Source: Zea mays (taxonomy: Eukaryota > Streptophyta > Magnoliopsida > Poales > Poaceae). Taken from it: a DNA stretch of 64,000 bases. The translations under genes were made by a program, and so were the position numbers. Under the pieces are notes generated by a model. That model had not been told where the DNA came from and did not search any database. It was given only the letters and a program-made list of their open reading frames with translations. Below are positions 15,675 to 26,245 of this stretch, piece after piece. Where the stretch lies: contig NW_023366838.1 in the NCBI RefSeq assembly GCF_902167145.1, positions 496,001 through 560,000 on the forward strand, given 5' to 3'. Position 1 is the first letter of the stretch. Each line of letters begins with the position of its first letter.

Positions 15675-15740
15675 TGGCCAATGATCATCAACCAGAGGAT
15701 CGTAAACCTCACCCCACATATGTTTCCTTGCCATAGGTGT
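15675..15740 (+). repeat. Truncated knob180 monomer (deletion between CATAG repeats)
   Basis: The monomer runs to TTGCCATAG and then jumps directly to GTGTTAGCC. About 60-65 bases normally found between the two CCATAG / CCATAGG stretches are missing. The CATAG shared by both sides is the likely microhomology. The break coincides with the end of an inverted duplication shared with about 4.9-7.2 kb. Confidence 0.7.
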
Positions 15741-17739
15741 TAGCCTTTATTGTCATTGAAAATGGTCGTTCATGGCTATTTTCGACAAAAATGGGGGTTG
15801 TGTGGCCATTGATCATCAACCAGAGGCTCGTACACTTCACCCCACATACGTTTTCTTGCCATAGATCACATTCTTGGATTTCTGGAGGAGACCATTTCTT
15901 GGTCAAAAATCTGTTGGTGTTAGCCTTCGGTATTATTGAAAATGGTCGTTCATGGCTATTTTCGACTAAAATGGGGGTTGTGTGGCCATTTATCATCGAC
16001 CAGAGGCTTGTACAATTCACCCCACATATGTTTCCTTGCCATAGATCACATTCTTGGATTTCTGGTGGAGACCATTTCTTGGTCAAAAATCCGTACGTGT
16101 TAGCCTTCGGTATTATTGAAAATGGTCATTCATGGCTATTTTCGACAAAAATGGGGCTTGTGTGGCCATTGATCTTCAACCAGAGGCTCATACACCTCAC
16201 TACACTTATGTTTCCTTGCCATAGATCACATTCTTGGATTTATGGTGGAGACCATTTCTTGGTCAAAAATCCATAGGTGTTAGCCTTCAGTGTCATTGAA
16301 AATGGTCGTTCATGGCTATTTTCGACAAAAATGGGGGTTGTGTGGCCATTGATCATCGACCAGAGGCTCGTACACTTCACCCCTCATATGTTTTTTTGAC
16401 ATAGATCACATTCTTGGATTTCTAGAGGAGACCATTTCTTGGTCAAAAATCTGTTGGTGTTAGCCTTCGGTATTATTGAAAATGGTCGTTCATGGCTATT
16501 TTTGACTAAAATGGGGGTTGTGTGGCCATTTATCATCGACCGGAGGCTCGTACAATTCACCCCACATATGTTTCCTTGCCATAGATCACATTCTTGGATT
16601 TCTGGAGGAGACCATTTCTTGGTCAAAAATCCGTACGTGTTAGCCTTCGGTATTATTTAAAATGGTCATTCATGGCTATTTTCGACACAAATGGGGGTTG
16701 TGTGGCCATTGATCTTCGACCAGAGGCTCATACACCTCACTACACATATGTTTCCTTGCCATAGATCACATTCTTGGATTTATGGTGGAGACCATTTCTT
16801 GGTAAAAAATCCATAGCTGTTAGCCTTCAGTGTCATTGAAAATGGTCGTTCATGGCTATTTTCGACAAAAATGGGGGTTGTGTGGCCATTGATCATCGAC
16901 TAGAGGATCGTACACTTCACCCCACATATGTTTTCTTTCCATAGATCAGAATCTTGGATTTCTCGTGGAGACCATTTGTTGGTCAAAAATTCGTAGGTGT
17001 TAGCCTTCAGTGTCATTGAAAATGGTCATTCATGGCTATTTTTGACAAAGATGGGGGTTGTGTCGCCATTGATCATCGACCAGAGGATCGTACACCTCAC
17101 CCCACATAAGTTTCCTTGCCGTATATCACATTCTTGGATTTCTGGTGGAGACCATTTCTTGGTCAAAAATCCGTAGGTGTTAGCCTTCGGTATTATTGAA
17201 AATGGTTGTTCATGGCTATTTTCGACAAAAATGGGGGTTGTGTGGCAATTGATCATCGACCAAAGGCTCATACACCTCACCCCACATCTGTTCCTTGCCA
17301 TAGACCACATTCTTGGATTTCTGGTGGTGACCATTTCTTGGTAAAAAATCCGTAGGTGTTAGCCTTCGGTATTATTGAAAATGGTCGTTCATGGCTATTT
17401 TCGACAAAAATGGCGGTTGTGTGGCCATTGATCATCGACCAAAGGCTCATACACCTCACCCCACATATTTTTCCTTGCCATAGACCACATTCTTGGATTT
17501 CTGGTGGAGACCATTTGTTGGTCAAAAATCCGTAGGTGTTAGCTTTCGATATTATTGAAAATGGTCGTTCAAGGCTATTTTCATCAAAAATGGGGGTTGT
17601 GTGGCCATTTATCATCGACCAGAGGCTCGTACACCTCACCCCACATATGTTTCCTTGCCGTAGAGCACACTCTTGGATTTCTGGTGGAGACCATTTCTTG
17701 GTCAAAAATTCGTACGTGTTAGCCTTCGGTATTATTGAA

Positions 17740-17812
17740 AATGGTAGTTCATGGCTATGTTTCCTTGCCGTAGATCACATTCTTGGATTTCTTGGTCAAA
17801 AATCCGTACGTG
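17740..17812 (+). repeat. Doubly truncated knob180 monomer
   Basis: ATGGCTAT is joined directly to GTTTCCTTGCCG at about 17758, losing roughly 80-90 bases. A few tens of bases later, TTGGATTTC joins CTTGGTCAAAA at about 17792, losing about 16 bases between short TTTCT repeats. Together these leave a fragment of less than half a monomer. This helps explain why the first unit of the 12-monomer pattern (17061 to 19492) is longer than the others. Confidence 0.7.
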
Positions 17813-20800
17813 TTAGCCTTCGGTATTATTGAAAATGGTCGTTCATGGCTATTTTTGACAAAATAGAGGTTCTGTGGCCATTGATCATCGACCAGAGGCT
17901 CATACACCTCACCCCACATATGTTTCCTTGACATGGATCACATTTTTGGATTTCTAGTGGAGACCATTTCTTGGGCAAAAATCCGAATGTGTTAGCCTTC
18001 GGTATTATTGAAAATGGTCATTCATGGCTATTTTCGACAAAAATGGGGGTTGTGTGGCCATTTATCTTCAACCAGAGGCTCATACACCTCACTACACATA
18101 TGTTTTCTTGCCATAGATCACATTCTTGAATCTATGGTGGAGACCAGTTCTTGGTCAAAAATCCATAGGTGTTAGCCTTCAGTGTCTTTGAAAATAGTCG
18201 TTCATGGCAAATTTCGACAAAAATGGGGGTTCTGTGGCCATTGATAATCGACCAGGGGCTCGTACACCTCACCCCACATATGTTTCCTTGCCATAGATCA
18301 CATTCTTGGATTTCTGGTGGAGACCATTTCTTGGTCAAAAATCCGTAGGTGTTAGCCTTCGGTATTATTGAAAATGGTCGTTCATGGCTATTTTCGACAA
18401 AAATGGGGGTTGTGTGGCCATTTATCATCGACCAGAGGCTCGTACACCTCACCCCACATATGTTTAATTGCCATAGATCACAATCTTGGATTTCTCGTGG
18501 AGACCATTTCTTGGTCAAAAATCCGTACGTGTTAGCCTTCGGTATTATTGAAAATGGTCGTTCATGGCTGTTTTCGACAAAAATGGGGGTTGTGTGGCCA
18601 TTGATCATCGACCAGAGGCTCGTACAACTCACCCCAAATATGTTTCCTTGCCATAGATCATATTCTTGGATTTCTCGTGGAGACGAATTCTTGGTCAAAA
18701 ATCCGTAGGTGTTAGCCTTCGGAATTATTGAAAATGGTCGTTCATGGCTATTTTCGACAAAAATGGGGGTTGTGTGGCCATTGATCATCGACCAGAGGCT
18801 CGTACACCTCACCCCACATATGTTTCCTTGCCATAGATCACATTCTTGGATTTCTGGTGGAGACCATTTCTTGGTCAAGAATCTGTAGGTGTTAGCCTTC
18901 GGTATTATTGTAAATGGTCGTTCATGGCTATTTTCGACAAAAATGGGGGTTGTGTGGCCATTGATCATCAACCAGAGGCTCATACACCTCACCCCACATA
19001 TGTTTCCTTGCCATAGATCACATTCTTGGATTTCTGGTGGAGACCATTTCTTGGTCAAAAATCCGTACGTGTTAGCCTTCAGTATTATTGAAAATGGTCA
19101 TTCATGGCTATTTTCGACACAAATGGGGGTTGTGTGGCCATTGATCTTCGACCAGAGGCTCATACACCTCCCTACATATATGTTTCCTTGCCATAGATCA
19201 CATTCTTGGATTTATGGTGGAGACCATTTCTTTGTCAAAAATCCATAGTTGTTAGCCTTCAGTGTCATTGAAAATGGTCGTTCATGGCTATTTTCGACAA
19301 AATGGGGGTTGCGTGGCCATTGATCATCGACCAGAGGCTCGTACACTTCACCCCACATATGTTTTCTTGCCATAGATCACAATCTTGGATTTCTCGTGGA
19401 AACCATTTGTTGGTCAAAAATTCGTAGGTGTTAGCCTTAAGTGTCATTGAAAATGGTCATTCATGGCTATTTTCGACAAAAATGGGGGTTGTGTCGCCAT
19501 TAATCATCGACTAGAAGCTCGTACACCTTACCCCACATAAGTTTCTTGCCATAGATCACATTCTTGGATTTCTAGTGGAGACCATTTCTTGGTCAAAAAT
19601 CCGTAGGTGTTAGCCTTCGGTATTATTGAAAATGGTCGTTCATGGCTATTTTCGACAAAAATGGGGTTGTGTGGCAATTGATCATCGACCAAAGGCTCAT
19701 ACACCTCACCCCACATATGTTTCCTTGTCATAGATCACATTCTTGGATTTCTGGTGAAGACCATTTCTTGGTCAAAAATCCATAGGTGTTAGCCTTCAGT
19801 GTCATTGAAAATGGTCGTTCATGGCTATTTTCGACAAAAATGGGGGTTGTGTGGCCATTGATTATCGACCAGAGGCTTGTACACTTCACCCCACATATGT
19901 TTTCTTGCTATAGATCACATTCTTGGATTTCTTGTGGAGACCATTTCTTGGTCAAAAATCCGTACGTGTTAGCCTTCGGTATTATTGAAAATGGTCGTTC
20001 ATGGCTATTTTTGACAAAATAGAGGTTATGTGGCCATTGATCATCGACCAGAGGCTCATACACCACACCCCACATATGTTTCCTTGACATAGATCACATT
20101 TTTGGATTTCTGGTGGAGACCATTTCTTGGGCAAAAATCCGAATGTGTTAGCCTTCGGTATTATTGAAAATGGTCATTCATGGCTATTTTCGACAAAAAT
20201 GGGGGTTGTGTGGCCATTTATCTTCAATTAGAGGCTCATACACCTCACTACACATATGTTTTCTTGCCATAGATCACATTCTTGGATCTATGGTGGAGAC
20301 CAGTTCTTGGTCAAAAATCCATAGGTGTTAGCTTTCAGTGTCATTGAAAATAGTTGTTCATGGCAATTTTCGACAAAAAAGGGGGTTGTGTGGCCATTGA
20401 TAATCGACCAGGGGCTCGTACACCTCACCCCACATATGTTTCCTTGCCATAGATCACATGCTTGGATTTCTGGTGGAGACCATTTCTTGGTCAAAAATCC
20501 GTAGGTGTTAGCCTTCGGTATTATTGAAAATGGTCGTTCATGGCTATTTTTGACAAAAATGGGGGTTGTGTGGCCATTTATCATTGACCAGAGGCTCGTA
20601 CACCTCACCCCACATATGTTTAATTGCCATAGATCACAATCTTGGATTTCTCGTGGAGACCATTTCTTGGTCAAAAATCCGTACGTGTTAGCCTTCGGTA
20701 TTATTGAAAATGGTCGTTCATGGCTGTTTTCGACAAAAATGGGGGTTGTGTGGCCATTGATCATCGACCAGAGGCTCGTACACCTCACCACAATTATGTT

Positions 20801-20895
20801 TCCTTGCCATAGATCATATTCTTGGATTTTTGGTGGAGACGATTTCTTGGTCAAAAATCCGTAGGTGTTAGCCTTCAGAATTATTGAAAATGGTC

Positions 20896-20898
20896 ATT
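20896..20898 (+). repeat. Target-site duplication, left copy (ATT)
   Basis: ATT immediately precedes the CACTA terminus and is repeated at 27361-27363. Joining the two flanks through a single ATT restores an uninterrupted satellite monomer. A 3-bp duplication is the standard product of CACTA-superfamily insertion. Confidence 0.95.
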
Positions 20899-20913
20899 CA
20901 CTACAAGAAACTG
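20899..20913 (+). repeat. CACTA terminal inverted repeat, left
   Basis: CACTACAAGAAACTG matches the reverse complement of 27346-27360 at all 15 positions; beyond it the ends diverge. The CACTACAAGAAA core is typical of plant En/Spm-type elements. Confidence 0.95.
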
Positions 20914-21125
20914 ATAAATGTTCGTGGGTTTTGTTAAGAACGTGGGTACCCACGTTCTTACATTACTTAAGTTCATGGGTTTTTTTAAGAACGTGGGTAC
21001 CCACGTTCTAAAATTAAGTTCGTGGGCCCTAGCCAAAACCGTCGAACTTAACCTATTAGGAACGTGGGTATCCACGTTCCTAATTTAAGTTCGTGGGCCA
21101 CGTGGAAACCGTCGAACTTAACCCA
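20914..21125. repeat. Left subterminal repeat region of the CACTA element
   Basis: The region is built from TAAGTTCGTGGG, AAGAACGTGGGTACC and CCGTCGAACTTAACC motifs in both orientations. It includes a perfect 26-bp palindrome at 20935-20960 and a 22-bp palindromic core at 20988-21009, both centred on GGTACC. A third, imperfect one lies at about 21060-21082. Such motif clusters usually bind the element's transposase. The captured PPR sequence begins directly after this region. Confidence 0.85.
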
Positions 21126-21756
21126 AACTAAATCCCTAGCGACCCGCACATCTCTCTTCTATGATTCTATCCCTCCCCCGCGCGCCGCCGGTCCCCGCTC
21201 CTCCCCCCGCGCGCCGCCTAATCCGCTCCCGGTGCTCCCCACCGCTCACGCTTCCTCCCCCGCCTCTCTCTTTCGTCTCCTCCGCCGAGCCCGCCACCAC
21301 CCCCAACTCGCGGCGCTCGACCTCCACATCCTGCTGGCCGCCGCAGACGCGTCCTCCACTTTCCGACCCGACCACAGCCTCATGTCCCTCGTCGCCGCCC
21401 GCCTCACGGCTTCCCGCCGCCTCCCTTCGCTCCAGCGCCTCCTGGAGCTCGTCCTCACCCGCCCCTGCCCCTGTGCCGACGACCCCATCTTTTCATGCCC
21501 CGAGCTCCTCCCCACCTTCCGCAAGGCCATCGTCGCCTTCGCCGCTTCCGGTGACATCCCCTCTCCATCGCATGCCCTCGCCTCTCTCCGACGCGTCGTT
21601 GACTCCCCACTACCCGCCGAGTTCTACAACATCATCCTCCAAGCTCTCTCCCACCTCCGTCGCCACAACGATGCCATTCGCTTCTACGGCGAAATGACCT
21701 CCGTCTACCGCGTCGCTCCGGATGTCCACTCCCACCTTCAACATATTCTTCAGTAG
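21064..21756 (+). pseudogene. PPR protein gene copy, 5' (N-terminal) fragment captured by the CACTA element
   Basis: This 230-codon frame opens at an ATG inside the subterminal repeat, so its first 20-30 residues are transposon sequence, not host protein. From about residue 60 it reads like the N-terminus of a plant organellar PPR protein: Arg/Ala/Pro-rich and leucine-rich, with LFRLLRRARHHPQLAALDLH and, near the end, FYNIILQALSHLRRHNDAIR, a PPR-like helix pair. It ends at a TAG at 21754, because the reading frame is broken at about 21730 just after APDVH. The 3' half continues in another frame (21722-22510). A few extra bases (TCCC) next to the break could explain the shift. GC content is very high, as in grass intron-less PPR genes. 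The true start of the donor gene is unclear; an alternative ATG at 21161 is in a different frame. Confidence 0.75.
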
Positions 21757-22510
21757 CTCATGCCGGGTGGAAGGCGTAGACGCCGCCATGCAGTGGTTTG
21801 GTGAGATGCAGCGCCGGAGCTGTGCACCGACGGTCGTTAATTTCAACACACTTATGCGGGGGTTCATCAGAGAAGGTAGGTATAAGGAGGGAACAAAGGT
21901 GGCACGCGAGATGCTTGAGCTTGGTGTTGGGCTGTCCGTTGCGTCCATGGAGATTTTGATCGGTGGATTGTGCCGTGGTAGCAAGGCTCTAGAGGCGGCT
22001 GAGCTGTTTGTTGAGTTTTTGGGGGATGGGGTGGTGCCAGAAGGGTTTGATTGCTTTGAACTCGTTGAGGCTCTTTGCCGTGGTGGGAAGGTGGACAGAG
22101 CAGTGGAAGTAGTAGACATGGTATTAGAGAGGAATACCAAATGCTGTCTCAGTGCACCTGCTGGCGCCACAGTTTTGGAGTGCCTGATGGAGGCAGGGAA
22201 GCTGGATAAGGTTTACCGGTTGATGTGGAGAATGATTGATCAGGGGATTGTTCTGGATACAATTTCTTGTAACTGCATCTTTGAGGCGCTTTGCAAAGCT
22301 GGGAGGACAGCTGATGCCAACCAGCTAAGGGTGTTCGCTAAGGAGAAGGGTTTTGAGGCTGATGGTGAAACTTATTGTATGCTGGTGCAAGGATTTGAAA
22401 GGCAAGGGAAAAGAAAGGAAGGGAAGGCTGTGTTGGATGAAATGCTTGATTTAGGATTTATACCAAATATTGCCTCTTATAATAGGCTTCTTGGTGGCTT
22501 GCATAAGTGA
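21722..22510 (+). pseudogene. PPR protein gene copy, 3' part with P-class PPR repeats
   Basis: This 262-codon frame is the continuation of the PPR gene after the frameshift near 21730. About seven 35-residue P-class pentatricopeptide repeats can be laid out: a partial one at residues 5-37, then 38-72, 73-107, 108-145, 146-179, 180-214 and 215-249. A half repeat at 250-262 (ASYNRLLGGLHK) precedes TGA. Typical repeat phrases are VNFNTLMRGFIREGRY and CNCIFEALCKAGRTADANQL. PPR proteins bind organellar RNA and act in processing, editing or translation; no DYW or E domain follows. Because the N-terminal targeting region is out of frame, the copy is probably non-functional as the original protein. 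An open 262-codon product with its own ATG remains possible. I cannot name the parent gene. Confidence 0.8.
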
Positions 22511-23692
22511 AGATCTTTGTGGCTACAAGAGCACTTCTCAGGGCATATGAGAGCACTGGACTGAGTATTCCGCTAGATGAGTCTGGATGGAGATGCCTGA
22601 TGAGCCAGTGGTGTACATAACTGCACAGATATAAGATGGAATGTTTGAAATGAGGTATTCTTTTGATTATTTGCTTCTATTGCACATAACATTATTTTAT
22701 TCCACTGATGTGCATTCTTTTTGTGGTGTTGGCTCCACATATCTACAAAAAATTTATCATTGAAATTCCAAGCTTCCAATGTGGCATTTTCCATTTGTTC
22801 TTTAAATTAATTTATGAAAAAAGTTCAATTGACACGAATGAATTTTGAAGGCCTATCTGTTTGGAAGCAAGGACTATTTATCATATTTTTGTGTGCATTT
22901 TTGGACATATTGACAAACCATTCATCATAAGGTGTGTATGATAGAAAATGTCTTATTCCATCAGTGATCTGTGTATGTTTTCTGGAAGGTGCTAATCAAT
23001 TGTGCTTGCGTTCCAATATTTATTGGCCTAACTAGATAGCAACTAAGGTAGGACACTAGAGCCTGAATGACATCGTTTTACCGAACTATGTACCTCTGGC
23101 ATCTTCTTATGCCTGGTGCCCACCACCCAAATATATGACTGCCTGATCTTCATAAACTAGGGATTTATGATATTTTCAATGCATTAGATCAAGAAAAGTA
23201 AGTGTCTTTCTATTGCTTAGGAACTTATGATACTATACTGTCTTTCTATCACTTTTCTTATGTGCAACCTCTGAACATATTAAGTCCACCTAATGTGAGA
23301 GTTGGAGTCTTATTATAATGTTATGATATTTGGACAGTAGATATGACGCTAATATGTTGCACCAGGATTGCAGAAAGAGGAACTCAACTGCTACGGTGGG
23401 AGTGGGACTGCTTCCAATGTAGTCTTGCAGCCGTCACTGCGAAATGATCTAGGATGGGGGTGTTTGTGAAGTATTTGAGAAATGTTCTACACGAAAATAA
23501 TTTATTGGCCTGCAGTGGACATTGGAAGAGAGACTTCCCAATTTTGTTTGGATTGAAAGATCTCTTGGATTGATCGGTCTAAGGATGGTGCTTTTTGCCT
23601 ATTTTAAAGCTGAGAATTTAAAGTGATGAATGTTTCATGAAAATTCTGTCATATTTCTATATATTAATTTATTGGCCTACGTCTATCCGCTA
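22511..23692 (+). other. Non-coding transposon interior downstream of the PPR copy
   Basis: This AT-rich sequence has no open frame of note and no family I recognise. The first few hundred bases follow the PPR stop codon and could be co-captured 3' untranslated or flanking DNA. The phrase TTTATTGGCCT occurs three times (about 23019, 23501 and 23669), hinting at local duplication. A splice-acceptor-like GGATTGCAG lies at about 23370, but I cannot assign an exon to it. Confidence 0.5.
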
Positions 23693-23980
23693 GCACAACG
23701 ATGAGTTTCAGGAGCAGCCACAACAGGTTCGATTTCGACCACGCCGTCGCTGCCGACGGAGCGCCGCTGCCGTGGTCGGCAGGGTCGACCATGATGCTAA
23801 GCAGCCGCTAGCTCTGTTGTCGGAGGAGTGAGGACCACTGACGGGATGGCCACATCTAGGCTCCCCAGGGACCGCTGGACCCTCTGGTGTTGCCGCTCAA
23901 GGCTTCTATGGCCCAGCAGTAGCCGAAGCCGCAGAGGGAGACAGCTGAGCCCCTCAACCTCTCTGTGGCTCCTCAAGGTC
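23693..23980 (+). other. GC-rich exon-like island, probable captured gene fragment (unidentified)
   Basis: A sharply GC-rich stretch sits within AT-rich DNA. It contains a 36-codon frame at 23701-23811 (residues include NRFDFDHAVAADGAPLPWSA, then TAG). This is followed by coding-like sequence that is open for about 60 codons at 23828-24019 in another frame. A consensus splice donor, AAG|GTCAGT, occurs at 23975-23982. The composition and donor fit a captured exon from a grass gene, broken by stops and frameshifts. I recognise no protein family and give no function. Confidence 0.45.
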
Positions 23981-25322
23981 AGTATACGCTTCTGTGCGTG
24001 TCTGCTCGGGCTACTTTAATCTACTGAAAACATTTGGCTTCATGCATGTCACACATGTGTGAGGAACACACCATTAAAATTTAGATTGCAGTCATCTAGG
24101 TCTTCGAGTTCGAACATGACTGTATTTGTTTTGCTCTCCTTATCTGACATTTAGGGACTGTTCGATGCTCAAAAATATCTACACATTTATTTTGTTCGCA
24201 AACCCATGAAGGCACACTCTGTATGATGTATCATATTCTTTGGTATAATGTGTTGTTCATCTACCGCCCAGCTGATCTTAAGTAACTCAAACATAAAAAA
24301 TTACTACTAGCAGCCAACACAGAAGATACCATATGCAGCATCCAACGACTCTTACAAAGTACTCACTTCAATACAAAACATATTCATATATCCAAACAGC
24401 TCATAGTGAACTAACATTCAATGGATACCTGCAAGCAACATTAATCCAATTCTGGTAATGATGAAGAAATCATGAAGGTATATTTCTCTCCTCACTCTGA
24501 ACATCCATTCCTGTCCCATTTATAAAATGCACATAGAAACTTGTAACTTTGATGTTTGCCGTACATCTCATCTGAAGTGGACCCATATTGTATTGAGAAA
24601 AATGTATAAGCAGTCAATTCTACTGCTAGCCAGGTTCACTTCTGTTTACATTAAGGATGGCATACCATATCAAGATTACAATAATTGTTTCTGAATTCTA
24701 GATTTACAAAAAGAGGATATGTGTTTCCCCAATAGCCCTGTTGTAATTCAGTGACTATGAACCTATTTAATTTAGATAGTGACTATGAACCTATTTGAAA
24801 TCAAACTACAGATTCAGCAAAAAAGTGACTATCAAACTATCTGAAATCAAACTACAGATTTAGCAAAAAAGTGAAAACAACAAGTGATGCACACTAAAAA
24901 CAGTTAGTGACTATGAACCTATTTAATTTCTAGCAAATGAAATGGTACATGGCTAGGCTTTGTGGGCTCAGTTTATAGTTAGTGACCATGTACTCCATTT
25001 ATCCATCCTCTAGTCTATGTGAGGACGTGAGGTAGATACTTTTTCTTTGTGTGCATCGACTCAGCCAGCCCATCGTCTCTTGTGATGCTCACCTCTGGTC
25101 CAGACCATGATCTTGTACCAGCTTGCATATATGTTTATTCAGTTGTTGTTTTGAACCCAGTTTGTAGTTAGTAACTGTATATGATTCCCTGCTGCTGTCA
25201 GTCATGGTCTGTTTTGGAATGTTTACTTAATGCATAAATCTCGTGCTGTAATCAGAACAACCTAAAGCAGACTACTAGTACTCGTCCATGTGATTCTTGC
25301 ACCAATTATGTCACTGACTAAA

Positions 25323-25418
25323 AATTGCAGACTGGTGCTGTAATTAGAACTACTTTTCTTTTCACTAGAATTGCAGTAACAGTTATGTCAGTAGAATTGC
25401 AGACTGGTGCTGTAATTA
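25323..25418 (+). repeat. Tandem 24-bp direct repeat resembling a splice-acceptor/exon boundary
   Basis: Two identical 24-base copies lie at 25323-25346 and 25395-25418, 72 bases apart. Each contains TTGCAGACTGGTGCTGTAAT. This matches the intron/exon boundary of the AQUARIUS fragment at 25970-25989 (TTGCAGATTGGTGCTATAAT) at 18 of 20 positions. They may be degraded or template-switched copies of that boundary, or chance. Confidence 0.5.
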
Positions 25419-25645
25419 CAACAGTAACTGTCTTTTCTTTTGTTAATAATAAGTCTATAGTGAATAACTACTTTTCTTTGGTTACCAGTAACAGTTACAC
25501 TAAATCATTTTCTTGTCGGGCTTAACACGAGACAATCCCTGCTACAGTTACACCTATAATCTAATTAAAGCCGAACTTCGGGCATGCTAGATTTACACAA
25601 ACAAGGAACACATACAGTGGATATGATTCTGAATTCAAGAAACTG

Positions 25646-25876
25646 GGAAGATCCCACTATACACACAACCCTCGTGTAAAAGTATTCCGAGGTGTTTGGT
25701 TAAAGAAATAAAAAAAAGGAAAATATTGATCCTCCCATCTATGCAACATCTCTTGGCTTCGATGTGCCCTAGTCGCAGGTGTTGGCTCTGAATGCAGCAG
25801 CTTAAGAGCTAACAGCTTGACTCCAGCTTCCGCTTCTTGATTCCAGCTGCAGGAAGATCCCACTATACACACAACC
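25646..25876 (+). repeat. 25-bp direct repeat pair
   Basis: The 25 bases at 25646-25670 and at 25852-25876 are identical (core AAGATCCCACTATACACACA), 206 bases apart. CTCTGAATGCAG also occurs twice nearby (about 25790 and 25913). This patchwork suggests local rearrangement during capture. I assign no function. Confidence 0.75.
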
Positions 25877-25975
25877 TCCATCTGTAATTATTCACCTGCT
25901 TGGAATCTGGCCTCTGAATGCAGTAGCTCGTCCAGTATTTAAAATTCTGAATGTGACAATATTATTTATTTGCAG

Positions 25976-26245
25976 ATTGGTGCTATAATGTCTGGTATTC
26001 AACCTGGGTTGACGATGGTTGTTGGTCCTCCTGGTACGGGAAAAACAGATACTGTTGTGCAGATATTAAATGTCCTATATCACAACTGTCCTTCACAAAG
26101 AACACTGATTATAACCCACTCCAATCACAACGCAGGAGATGTAGAGGATGCAAGCCAAGTGGCGTCTGATGCTGTCGGCAGTATCAGAACCGTGGCGTCG
26201 TGCTGTCCTTCACAAATAATGGTCCTTGGGTTTAGTAGAGGCTAG
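25976..26245 (+). pseudogene. Chimeric gene fragment: AQUARIUS-type helicase P-loop exon joined to an ABCB transporter fragment
   Basis: After the acceptor TTTGCAG the frame encodes [20 protein letters not shown] and continues to LIITHSN. This is the Walker A (P-loop, GPPGTGKT at 26024-26047) segment of the SF1 RNA helicase AQUARIUS, an intron-binding spliceosome protein. At about 26126 the sequence leaves that family. In the same frame it then reads [20 protein letters not shown] (26144-26203), a signature of B-family ABC transporters (P-glycoprotein/ABCB). The tail reads [13 protein letters not shown] and stops at TAG 26243. Only single-exon-sized pieces are present, so neither protein can be made; a short chimeric peptide is conceivable if transcribed. 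Both assignments are from recalled family motifs; the AQUARIUS one is the stronger. Confidence 0.8.

Larger units (their letters stand above)
12564..20898 (+). repeat. knob180 satellite array, forward block 2 (left of the transposon)
   Basis: About 46 monomers of the 180-bp satellite lie in forward orientation, from the palindromic switch to the 5' end of the CACTA element. The block contains shortened monomers at about 15736 and 17758-17800. From about 17.0 kb it follows a 12-monomer higher-order pattern that resumes beyond the transposon. Sequence at 15.7-19.9 kb is an inverted duplicate of 41.6-45.55 kb. Long open frames through this block are satellite artefacts. Confidence 0.95.
23981..25969. 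other. Non-coding transposon interior with small duplications
   Basis: This AT-rich region resembles intronic or intergenic DNA. It contains several short direct repeats. GTGACTATGAACCTATTT recurs at about 24750-24920. A 24-bp repeat lies at 25323-25346 and 25395-25418, and a 25-bp repeat at 25646-25670 and 25852-25876. A polypyrimidine tract with TTTGCAG at its 3' end (25969-25975) is the splice acceptor of the following exon, so at least the last part is probably captured intron. I see no gene on either strand. Confidence 0.5.

Noticed and set aside
18132..19058. A 308-codon open frame and dozens of similar 60-300-codon frames in the satellite
   Set aside because: They are the same 60-residue translation of the 180-bp monomer repeated in tandem, open on both strands because the period is divisible by three. 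No start context, domain or codon bias supports a gene.
21136..21557. Minus-strand open frames across the 5' part of the PPR copy
   Set aside because: They are low-complexity Arg/Ser/Gly-rich shadows of a very GC-rich plus-strand coding sequence, with no recognisable domain.
21610..22170. A 186-codon minus-strand frame over the PPR repeats
   Set aside because: It is antisense to clear PPR motifs; its composition (Ser/Thr/Pro-rich, no domain) is what reverse-strand reading of PPR repeats gives.
26086..26245. Functional AQUARIUS or ABCB gene
   Set aside because: Each is represented by one exon-sized piece (about 50 and 20 residues) of proteins that normally exceed 1,000 residues.
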